From positions 1 to 45,748 of the forward strand of contig CAOKLQ010000013.1 of assembly GCA_948469315.1 (NCBI GenBank): a stretch of 45,748 bases of DNA, given 5' to 3'. The translations under genes and the position numbers were made by a program. The notes beneath the pieces were generated by a model. It searched no databases, was not told the origin of the DNA, and saw nothing but the letters and a program-made list of their open reading frames with translations. This DNA is from an uncultured Clostridium sp. (GTDB taxonomy: Bacteria; Bacillota; Clostridia; TANB77; CAG-508). Shown piece after piece: positions 37,901 through 45,242 of this stretch; within the stretch, counting starts at the first letter, position 1, and each line of letters begins with the position of its first letter.

Positions 37901-39661
37901 CTACACCTTCTGACTCATATACAAATTATAATAATCTCCCTTTTTACTCATAAGCTGCTCATGACTTCCAACTTCTTCTATTTTCTTATTTTTTAGAAAG
38001 TAGATTTTATTACTATCTATAATAGTAGAAAGTCTATGTGCAATTACTATTAAAGTTTTGTCTTTTATCATCTCTTTTGTTAACTCTTGAAGTACCTTTT
38101 CTGTTTTTGTATCTATTTTACTTGTTGCCTCATCAAATATTAAAATTTTAGGATTATTTATTATTGTTCTTGCATAACATAAAATTTGTCTTTCTCCATC
38201 TGACAAATTATTTCCATTTCCTTTTAATATAGTATCATAGCCTTCTGGAAAATTATTAATCCAACTATGTATATTCATTTTTTTACAAGCATTTATAACA
38301 TCATCATTTGTAAGATTCTCATTTCCATATTTTAAATTTTCCATTATACTCATACTAAATAGATAATTTTCTTGTTGCATAATAGTTATTTGGCGTCTTA
38401 GACTTTTTAGTTTTATGTCTTTTATATTTGTTCCATCTATGTTAATTTCTCCATTATCTATATCATAAAATCTACAAACTAAATTTGCTATTGTAGATTT
38501 TCCGCTTCCTGTTTCACCTACTAAAGCTATTTTTTCATTTTTATTTACTTTGAAATTCACATTATCTAGTACAGTTTTTCCAGTTATATATGAAAAACTT
38601 ACGTCCTTAAATTCGACTTCTCCATTAATATCTATATCTTTAGCATCTTGCTTATCTACAATAGATATTGGCTCATCTATTGTTTCTAAAATTCTTTCTA
38701 AATATGTCATAGATTCAATAAATTCATCCATCATTTGGAATAACGTTTTTAATGGATTCCAAAATCTAGCTGAATAATCTCCCATTGCAACAATAATTCC
38801 AACTGATACTTCTGGGTATAAACAAAACGCTCCTAAAAAAGCTATTATAGTTGTAACTATATGGTCTACTACTTGTACACTAAACCAACCTGTATTTCCT
38901 ACTGGCAAAATTCTTTTTCTTGCTATAAAAAATTTATCTAACAAATCTGATGTAATTTCTTTATTTTTCTCTTGCCTATTATATACTTGTATAGTCTCCA
39001 TTCCTCTTAAATTCTCTACTCTATAAGCACTGTAATTAGAATATTTATTGTTTATATCTAATCTTAATTTTCTTTTTAGTTTAGCAGTAGCACCAAATAT
39101 AATACTAAGTACAATTAAACCTAAAATTATAATACCTGTAAGTTTTATATTTGTAGTTATCATAAATATAAATGTTAAAATCATATTTAATATTAAAAAT
39201 ATTGTTGTAAGTAATTTGTTTGTTATTAAATCTGCTACACTAGATGCATATTCTGTTAGTTTTACAATTATTTTTCCATGTGGTCTTGTATCAAAATATT
39301 CAAATGGCAGATTTTGAATATGTGTAAATAAATCGTTTTTTATATCTATTACTAATGCTTGATTTATTTTTAACATTCGTCTTTTTTCAATTAGGTCAAA
39401 TGCGATAAAGATAACAACTAAACCTATAATAATTATTATAGATTTAATTATGACTAAATAATCTGTGCTTCCTACTGCATTGTCTAAAATATGTTGTGTT
39501 TGCTTTGTTACAAGCAAGTCTGATAGCATTACAATTGTATCTATTATAAATAATACAATTAATTGCCATTTATATTTTTTTAAATACCTAAGGCCTCTCA
39601 TATAATTTTTAAAAGCAAACTTTGTGTCTTTTTCGTCTATATCATATTTATTTACTGACAT
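37901..39661 (-). CDS. ABC exporter, permease-ATPase subunit (catalytic half), 586 aa
   Basis: Six-helix transmembrane domain (residues 1-320) fused to a nucleotide-binding domain. Walker A is GETGSGKSTIAN, the signature is LSDGERQIL, Walker B is ILIFDEATS with a catalytic Glu, and the H-loop is VIAHRLSTI. The signature is LSDGE instead of LSGGQ, while Walker B and the H-loop are normal. Together with the partner gene, which has a weak Walker B and H-loop, this fits a heterodimeric exporter with one degenerate ATP site, as in BmrCD or TM287/288. Substrate unknown: drugs, lipids and peptides are all possible. AGGAGG precedes the ATG; 26 bases separate the pair. Confidence 0.93.
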   Translation of the reverse strand: MSVNKYDIDEKDTKFAFKNYMRGLRYLKKYKWQLIVLFIIDTIVMLSDLLVTKQTQHILDNAVGSTDYLVIIKSIIIIIGLVVIFIAFDLIEKRRMLKINQALVIDIKNDLFTHIQNLPFEYFDTRPHGKIIVKLTEYASSVADLITNKLLTTIFLILNMILTFIFMITTNIKLTGIIILGLIVLSIIFGATAKLKRKLRLDINNKYSNYSAYRVENLRGMETIQVYNRQEKNKEITSDLLDKFFIARKRILPVGNTGWFSVQVVDHIVTTIIAFLGAFCLYPEVSVGIIVAMGDYSARFWNPLKTLFQMMDEFIESMTYLERILETIDEPISIVDKQDAKDIDINGEVEFKDVSFSYITGKTVLDNVNFKVNKNEKIALVGETGSGKSTIANLVCRFYDIDNGEINIDGTNIKDIKLKSLRRQITIMQQENYLFSMSIMENLKYGNENLTNDDVINACKKMNIHSWINNFPEGYDTILKGNGNNLSDGERQILCYARTIINNPKILIFDEATSKIDTKTEKVLQELTKEMIKDKTLIVIAHRLSTIIDSNKIYFLKNKKIEEVGSHEQLMSKKGDYYNLYMSQKV

Positions 39662-39687
39662 TTACTTTTTGCCTCCTAAAATACTAT

Positions 39688-41398
39688 TTATATTTTTCCA
39701 GATTGTATATCGTAAATTTCTTTGTACATATCACTTGTTTTTAGTAGTTCTTTATGTGTTCCTTCATTTATAATATTTCCTTGTTTTAAAACAAAAATCT
39801 TGTCTGCATTTTTTACTGAAATAATTTTTTGTGCAATTATTATTTTTGTACATTCATATTCCAAATTATTTATATTTTTAGTTACTTCTAATTCAGATTC
39901 ATAATCTAGTGCTGATGTAATATCATCTAAAATTAGAAGTTCTGGTTTTTTAGCCAAAGCTCTAGCAAGCGACAATCTTTGTTTTTCTCCACCAGATAAA
40001 CTAATACCATTTTCTCCTATTATAGTTTGAATTCCATTTTCTAAATTATGCACATAGTCTGCTTTTGCAAGTTTTAAAAAATGATTTATTTCATCATTTG
40101 TAAGTTCTAAATTTCCAAAATTCACATTGTTTTTTATTGTGTCTGAAAATAAGAATGGTGTTTGAGAAACATATGCTATTTTATCTCTTATAGAATAAAT
40201 TGTATAATCATTTATATCACAATTATTAATAAAGATATTACCTTTACTTACATCTATTATTCTTAAAATTAATCTTCCAATTGACGATTTTCCACTTCCT
40301 ACTTCTCCAATAAATGCATATGTTTTTCCTTTTTCTAATTCAAGATTTATATTTGAAAGTACTTGCTTTTCATCTATTTCAAAGCTTACATTATCAAATT
40401 TAATAGCATCTATTTGTCCGAAGTTTTTTAGTTCCATTATCTTTTTGTTTTGGCTCTAGTTTTAAAAGATTTTTTATTTTGTTTAAAGATATTTTAAAAT
40501 ATTGGAATTCGTTCATATAGTCAATTAAACTATACATTGGTTTTGAAATTTGATTTATATAGCTGTTAAATATTATAAATTCTCCTAGGCTTAAGTTTCC
40601 TTTTATAATAAATATTCCTCCTAGAAAAATCATAACAACCCACATAAAATAAGATAAAAATTTAATAATTTCAATGTGATTAAACATTTTGTAACTTATT
40701 TTTATTTTGTAATCTATATAATCTTCATTTAAACTTTTAAACTTTTTTATTTCTTTTTCTTCTGTTCCTAAATTTCTTATTAATCTATTTCCTTCAATGT
40801 TTTCTTGAATGTAAGAATCTAAGAGAGCAGATTTTTCTCTTTCTATTTTATAAAGCTTGTCTGTTTTTTTTCTATAACTAAATGTGAAATACATAAATAA
40901 TGGCATAAAAAGTAGTAATGAAAGTGCCATTACAGGATTTATTGTTATGCAATAAATTAAAGCAATTAAAGCAACTAAAAATTCATGAGTTCCTTGTTTT
41001 ATGTCATATGCTATAAATCCATAAACATTTACTACATCTTTTCCAAGCAATGTATTCATTTCTCCAACACTTGTATTTTCAAAATAATTATGGTCTAAAT
41101 AGTATAATTTATTGTGCATTGTCTTTCTTAATCTAGTACACATAATATCTGTTCTAGAGACAATTATAATTACTGCAATATATGCCATAATTCTACCAAT
41201 TACAAATATTGCAATTGATAAAATAAATAACTTAAGCCCCTCCTCACTATCTTTTTGCATTATTACTGCATCTATAATTTTTCCCGTAGCAGCTACTGGC
41301 CAGATATGAGATAAAAGTGCTCCACTAATTTCTAGTATAACAGCAAAAAAATATATAAAAGTTTGCTTTTTCATAAAATTCTTAAATAACCACTTCAA
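39688..41398 (-). CDS. ABC exporter, second subunit with degenerate ATPase site, requiring one +1 frameshift at CGG
   Basis: 569 aa after correction. The first ORF holds the transmembrane domain and stops soon after LLKLEPKQKDNGTKKL; the second would start with MELKNFGQIDA. Skipping C at CGG 40420-40418 joins KKLG-QIDAIKFDNVSFEI, the normal link into the ATPase. Walker A is GEVGSGKSSIG and the signature is the standard LSGGEKQRL. Walker B is LLILDDITS, with Asp where Glu is needed, and the H-loop reads IIIAQK, with Gln for His, so this half of the ATP site is degenerate. A TTG start follows GAGG. Without the shift there is no ATPase domain at all. The operon interrupts the spoVD-ftsL pair. 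Confidence 0.93.
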
Positions 41399-41497
41399 TT
41401 TTTTATTCCTCTTTATTATTATTTTATTGTAGAATTATATCAAGTTTTTAGGTATTTTGCAATGGATTCGTAATTATTTACATAATAATCTATATTT

Positions 41498-41540
41498 TTA
41501 ACATCTCTTATCTATCTGAATATAATATGATAAGAGGTGT
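41498..41540 (+). promoter_or_regulatory. sodC promoter with overlapping palindromic operator
   Basis: TTAACA (41498-41503), 17 bases, TATAAT (41521-41526). A 12-base inverted repeat, ACATCTCTTATC (41501-41512) and GATAAGAGGTGT (41529-41540), starts in the -35 box and ends in the ribosome-binding site. It could be a repressor operator or a translation-blocking hairpin. A very similar palindrome precedes ymxH. Confidence 0.6.
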
Positions 41541-41542
41541 TT

Positions 41543-42004
41543 ATGATGTTTACAAATATTTTAAATAAGGCAATCGCACATATAAAAGGTGGAAAAAAAT
41601 ATCCTAAAATTGATGGTATAGTTACTTTTAAAGAAACAAAAAATGGAGTACTTGTTGCTGCAAAAATAAATAATTTGCCTCAGTCAGATAATGCTTGTAA
41701 AGGCAGATTTTTTGGTTTTCATATTCATGAGGGTAACTCTTGTACTGGAAACAATACTGATGAGTTTACAAATGCTAAATCACATCTAAATCTTACAAAT
41801 TGTCCTCATCCTTTTCATGCTGGGGATTTACCACCATTAATTGAAAATAATGGCTACGCATATATGAGTGTTTTAATAGATAAATTTAAAATTAAAGATA
41901 TAATAGGCAAAGTTATTATTATTCATGACTTGCCAGATGACTTTACAACCCAGCCAAGTGGAAACTCTGGAACAAAAATTGCTTGTGGAAAAATTGAGAA
42001 ATAA
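41543..42004 (+). CDS. sodC: Cu/Zn superoxide dismutase-like protein, no signal peptide
   Basis: About 153 aa. The metal-binding pattern matches SodC: GFHIHEG (His pair for copper), then HPFHAGDLPP (His and Asp for zinc) and IIIHDLPDDF (His for copper), ending near GNSGTKIACG. The Cys pair for the disulfide is also present (NSC and IACG). Classical SodC enzymes are secreted, but no signal peptide is seen here, so it would act in the cytoplasm. Such short cytoplasmic members are known from some Clostridia. Candidate starts are ATG at 41543 or 41546, served by AAGAGGTG; a GTG at 41537 lies inside that site. It is transcribed against the division genes. Confidence 0.88.
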   Translation: MMFTNILNKAIAHIKGGKKYPKIDGIVTFKETKNGVLVAAKINNLPQSDNACKGRFFGFHIHEGNSCTGNNTDEFTNAKSHLNLTNCPHPFHAGDLPPLIENNGYAYMSVLIDKFKIKDIIGKVIIIHDLPDDFTTQPSGNSGTKIACGKIEK

Positions 42005-42017
42005 ATTATGTTTTAAG

Positions 42018-42059
42018 CAAAAAAGAAACACATTTTAATAATAAATATGTTTCTTTTTA
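42018..42059. terminator. Bidirectional terminator between sodC and ftsL
   Basis: AAAAAGAAACACATTT with AAATATGTTTCTTTTTA in inverted order and T-runs on both strands. Confidence 0.8.
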
Positions 42060-42584
42060 TTTTCCTAATAATATATTAATCGCTCTTTCAATCCAGCTTA
42101 AATCTTCGTTACTGCTTTCCATTACATTTTGTGATGCTGGCTCTACGTGGTCTTTTTTTTGCAAGCTTACATATACTTTTTGTCCATTGTCTAATTTTTG
42201 CATTCCAAGCTGCTCTTTTGCTTCTTTTTCTATTTTACTTAAGTTTATACTACTTTGTATGCTTACTTCTAATTGTTCATTTTCTTTTTGAACTGCTGAT
42301 AAATTACTTTTTAAGTTTTTAACTTCTGCAAATTTCTCTGTTATCTGTGAGTTTCTATAACTTATAACTAGCAAGGCACTAAAAACTACTGCTACATATA
42401 ATATTGCTTTTGTTTTGGCTCTTTTTTCTTTTTTTACAATCTTTTTCTTTTTTTGATTATTACCTTTTACTTTATTTATTTGCTTATTTTTAGTATTTTT
42501 ATTTTGTCGTTTTCTTGCAGTATATTCTGGTTCTAATTTTCTTGGACTTGTCTCATATTGATAATTTCCATATCTTCTAGCCAT
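42057..42584 (-). CDS. ftsL: Cell division protein FtsL
   Basis: Bitopic division protein of about 175 aa. It has a Lys/Asn/Arg-rich cytoplasmic part (residues 1-60), one transmembrane helix (ILYVAVVFSALLVISY), and a short coiled coil (EVKNLKSNLSAVQKENEQLE) ending KEQLGMQKLDNGQKVYVSL, which is typical of FtsL. It works with FtsQ and FtsB. I placed the start at 42584 because AGAGGTG lies before that ATG; the upstream ATG at 42623 overlaps rsmH. Its normal neighbour spoVD has been moved away by the ABC exporter and sodC. Confidence 0.9.
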   Translation of the reverse strand: MARRYGNYQYETSPRKLEPEYTARKRQNKNTKNKQINKVKGNNQKKKKIVKKEKRAKTKAILYVAVVFSALLVISYRNSQITEKFAEVKNLKSNLSAVQKENEQLEVSIQSSINLSKIEKEAKEQLGMQKLDNGQKVYVSLQKKDHVEPASQNVMESSNEDLSWIERAINILLGK

Positions 42585-42609
42585 AAGTTTTTCACCTCTT
42601 TTCTTTTGT

Positions 42610-43539
42610 TTACATTTTTTCAAAAATCCTCAATTTTGCACTTTTACTTCTAGAATTTTCTTCTTGCTCTTTTATACTTGCTATTATTGGTTTTTTATTT
42701 ACTATTTTTCCAAGTTGCTTTTTATTACAAATACAGTATGGCAAATCTTTTGAACATGTACATTTTCCTTGAGCTTGTATATATGCATTTTTAACTGCTC
42801 TATCTTCTAGTGAATGAAATGTAATTATACATAGCCTTCCACCTATTCTTAATTTTTTTATGCATTTTATCACTGTATCATATAATGGTTTTATTTCATT
42901 ATTTACTTCTATTCTAATTGCTTGAAATGTTCTTTTTGCTGGATGTCCATCTTTTTTTGCTGAATATGGAATTGATTTTTCTATTATATCTACTAACTCC
43001 CTTGTTGTTGTAATTTCTTTTTGTTTTCTTTGTATACAAATATTTTTTGCAATTATCTTAGAAAATTTTTCTTCTCCATATTCATAAATCATTTTTGCTA
43101 TGGCCTCTTTTGAATATGTGTTTATTACTTGTCTTGCAGTTAATTCTTGGCTTTTATCCATTCTCATATCAAGCATATTTTCACCTAAATAGCTAAATCC
43201 TCTGTTTTTTTCATCTAATTGATATGATGAAACTCCTAAATCAAGTAATATTCCATCTACTTCTGAGATTTTTAGATTTTCTAAAATTATATCTATATCA
43301 TCATGATTTCCATGAATGTATTTTACATTTTCAAAATTCTCAAGTTTTTGCTTTGCAAAGGCTAGTGCTTCACAATCCCTATCTATTCCTATTAATAATC
43401 CATCTTGCGAAAGCTTCTCTAAAATTTGGCTACTATGTCCTGCTCCCCCTAAAGTTCCATCAACATATATTCCATTTGGTTTTATATTAAGTCCTTTAAT
43501 AGCTTCTTCTAATAATACTGGCTTATGCTTAAATTCCAT
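42610..43539 (-). CDS. rsmH: 16S rRNA (cytosine-1402-N4)-methyltransferase RsmH
   Basis: SAM-dependent methyltransferase (formerly MraW), 309 aa. The start reads FKHKPVLLEEAIKGLNI with the SAM-binding GTLGGAGHSSQIL. Further motifs are GILLDLGVSSYQLDEKNRGF, GHPAKRTFQAIRIEVNNE, and ITFHSLEDRAVKN, which are strongly conserved in the family. GGAGG precedes the ATG. It lies between mraZ and ftsL, but more than 500 bases after mraZ. No CGG triplet occurs on the coding strand. Confidence 0.97.
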   Translation of the reverse strand: MEFKHKPVLLEEAIKGLNIKPNGIYVDGTLGGAGHSSQILEKLSQDGLLIGIDRDCEALAFAKQKLENFENVKYIHGNHDDIDIILENLKISEVDGILLDLGVSSYQLDEKNRGFSYLGENMLDMRMDKSQELTARQVINTYSKEAIAKMIYEYGEEKFSKIIAKNICIQRKQKEITTTRELVDIIEKSIPYSAKKDGHPAKRTFQAIRIEVNNEIKPLYDTVIKCIKKLRIGGRLCIITFHSLEDRAVKNAYIQAQGKCTCSKDLPYCICNKKQLGKIVNKKPIIASIKEQEENSRSKSAKLRIFEKM

Positions 43540-43573
43540 TTGTAGCCTCCATAAAACATAAATTAAGTACCTT

Positions 43574-43612
43574 AAACAGTTGGTATGTATTATACCAACT
43601 GTTTTTTATCTT
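43574..43612 (+). terminator. Hairpin with T-run in the rsmH leader
   Basis: ACAGTTGGTAT and ATACCAACTGT flank a short loop, with TTTTTTATCTTTTT on the plus strand. It looks like a plus-strand terminator, yet no plus-strand gene is near; on the minus strand it lies in the leader of rsmH without a T-run. Confidence 0.55.
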
Positions 43613-43629
43613 TTTGTAATTAGTATATC

Positions 43630-43900
43630 TTTTGTATTCTTAATGATTTTGTTTGTCATTTATTTTTAAGTTTGTTTCATTTGTATGTATATATGTTCTT
43701 CTTCTGTTTTTTAATAATTTTTCTTTTGTATATGGGTCACCTTTATGGCAACCCTATACATTTTTCATTAGTATTTTTAAATTTTTTCTTTTGTATAGCC
43801 CTTTTTCTTTAAGTATTTTTCTTTTGTATATTTGGATCGAAGTCGCATCAACCCCAACATTCTCTTTTGTAAATTTAATATTTTATCTTTAGTAAAATTA
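43630..43900 (-). pseudogene. Possible decayed coding segment with repeated TATACAAAAGAAAA
   Basis: The mraZ-rsmH gap contains three or four copies of TATACAAAAGAAAA on the minus strand, encoding YTKEK-like peptides. One minus frame is almost open with a single TAG (GVDATSIQIYKRKILKEKG, then a stop, then GCHKGDPYTKEKLLKNRRR). This could be a decayed gene or a repeat-rich leader; I do not recognise it. The part from 43900 to 44078 holds small hairpins only. Confidence 0.3.
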
Positions 43901-44078
43901 CAAATGAACAATTTCTATAAAGCAAAGCTTTAAGAACTTGTAACATTTGGATACTTATCTAGTATGGAGCTTTTCTACCTCTGTATATAATCATTGACAC
44001 AAAATCAAAGATTTCTACAATGATTTATCCCTTTAGTCGAAAATTCCTACTATATAAGAATATATAAACTTTTGCAAG

Positions 44079-44510
44079 TTATATACCAAGCATATCCATG
44101 TTTTCTGCAATATCATCTGCTGAATTGTTTTCTTCACTGCTGTACTGTTGCCATTTTTCTTTGTTCCATAGTTCTATTCTGGTTCCTACACCAATTATTA
44201 CTACTTCTTTTTCTAAAGCCCCAGATTCTCTTAAGTTGCTTGCAATCAGAAAACGTCCTTGTTTATCTATTTCGCATTCCATTGCACCTGATAAGAAAAA
44301 TCTAACAAAGTTTCTGGCATTTTTTTGTGTTAGTGGAAGAGTTTTTAGTTTTGATTCGAAGTTTGCCCATTCGTTTTGTGAAAATCCAAATAAACATCCA
44401 TCAAGACCTTTGGTGATAACAAATTTTTCACCCATGTCTTCTCTAAGTTTTGCTGGCATTATTAATCTGCCTTTTGCATCTAAAGAATGTTCATATTCAC
44501 CAATAAGCAC
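44079..44510 (-). CDS. mraZ: Transcriptional regulator / division protein MraZ
   Basis: 143 aa with two SpoVT/AbrB-like MraZ domains: [20 protein letters not shown] at the start and [19 protein letters not shown] in the second half. MraZ represses the dcw operon by binding repeats upstream of itself. The start is GTG with AGAGGTG before it. It heads the cluster, as usual. The upstream stretch (44511-44570) contains two to three GTGG-type units (CCACTT on the plus strand) that could be its binding site. Confidence 0.96.
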   Translation of the reverse strand: MLIGEYEHSLDAKGRLIMPAKLREDMGEKFVITKGLDGCLFGFSQNEWANFESKLKTLPLTQKNARNFVRFFLSGAMECEIDKQGRFLIASNLRESGALEKEVVIIGVGTRIELWNKEKWQQYSSEENNSADDIAENMDMLGI

Positions 44511-44524
44511 TTTGTTTCACCTCT

Positions 44525-44565
44525 TCTCATTTTTGTTCCACTTTGTACCACTTCTCTCCACTTCG
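44525..44565 (-). promoter_or_regulatory. Candidate MraZ-binding repeats upstream of mraZ
   Basis: On the minus strand there are three spaced copies of an AGTGG-like word (GAAGTGGAG, AGAAGTGGT, AAAGTGG), about ten bases apart. MraZ is known to bind TGGG/GTGG-type direct repeats spaced by about ten bases upstream of its own gene. Confidence 0.6.
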
Positions 44566-44656
44566 ATTAAATTTTAATATAAACTAAAATAAAATGCAAT
44601 AGTTTTTGGGAAATTTTTTTATTTTTTTGTTATATAAAATTTTATACAAAAATATA

Positions 44657-44680
44657 GAGCACGATTAATTCGTGCTCCTT
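44657..44680. terminator. Terminator near the GH94 fragment
   Basis: GAGCACGA-(5)-TCGTGCTC followed by CTTTTT on the plus strand and by a T-rich tract on the minus strand. Confidence 0.75.
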
Positions 44681-44689
44681 TTTCAGACT

Positions 44690-44731
44690 TGTCCCTAAAT
44701 CCGACAAAGTGTCGGATTGGGGTCTGTCCCC
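44690..44731. repeat. REP-like hairpin with GTCCC ends
   Basis: AATCCGACA-(3)-TGTCGGATT bounded by TGTCCCT and GGGGTCTGTCCCC, close to the GH94 stop codon. It resembles the elements at 24191 and 28892. Confidence 0.6.
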
Positions 44732-44732
44732 T

Positions 44733-45239
44733 TTAGATTATTACTTCAATTTCATTTATTTTTCCGTCATCTCGTAGTTTTACTTGCTTTTCTTCTATTT
44801 CTTGTCCATTAAATATGAACTTTTCTACTCCTGTGTTTTTTCCATTTGGATTTTTTATTTTGATATTATATATGCTACTACCGTATTTGTATCTTATTTT
44901 GTATTCCTTCCATTCTTTTGGTATTGATGGCTCTATTTTTAGGGTTTTGTTTTGTATTTTTAGTCCTAGTATATATTCTACCCCAGCTTTATATATCCAG
45001 CTGCTTGCTCCTGTATACCAGGTCCAACCTCCATGACCTGCTAGATTTCCTGCTCCATATATATCTGCTGCTATAACATATGGCTCTACTTTGTATTTTT
45101 GGGCTGCTTGCTTTGTTCTTGTGTGTTCTATTGGGTTTAGTATTCTAAAAAATTCTGCTGCTTTATCCCCAAATCCTAGCATACTTTCAGCAATTATTGC
45201 CCAAACAGCTCCGTGTGTGTATTGTAGTTGTGGACATTT
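44733..45239 (-). pseudogene. C-terminal fragment of a GH94 (cellobiose phosphorylase / NdvB-like) protein
   Basis: Only the end of the gene is present. The reading frame shows QYTHGAVWAIIAESMLGFG, YVIAADIYGAGNLAGHGGW and TGASSWIYKAGVEYILG, which are conserved in GH94 phosphorylases and cyclic beta-glucan synthases. Upstream, normal GH94 sequence is lost just before QYTHGA and is replaced by the end of a recombinase gene. The expected Gly-Gly before QYTH is missing. The fragment has no start codon of its own with a good ribosome-binding site, so it is probably silent. Confidence 0.85.
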
Positions 45240-45242
45240 TTT

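Noticed and set aside
5308..41398. The breaks in sigE, spoIIGA, ftsA, murA, spoVD, the ABC gene and the HExxH gene as sequencing errors
   Set aside because: All nine are insertions of a C before GGA or GGG, none is in a homopolymer, and genes without in-frame CGG (for example the 1676-aa and 1112-aa ones) are intact. Random errors would not choose one codon.
5308..41398. CGG as a plain reassigned sense codon or stop codon
   Set aside because: Reading CGG as any single amino acid would leave the frame wrong afterwards. Only dropping one base restores the proteins.
5308..41398. RF2-style P-site slippage with an upstream Shine-Dalgarno stimulator
   Set aside because: The preceding codons vary and most cannot re-pair one base on. 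I see no shared Shine-Dalgarno-like sequence before the sites or hairpin after them.
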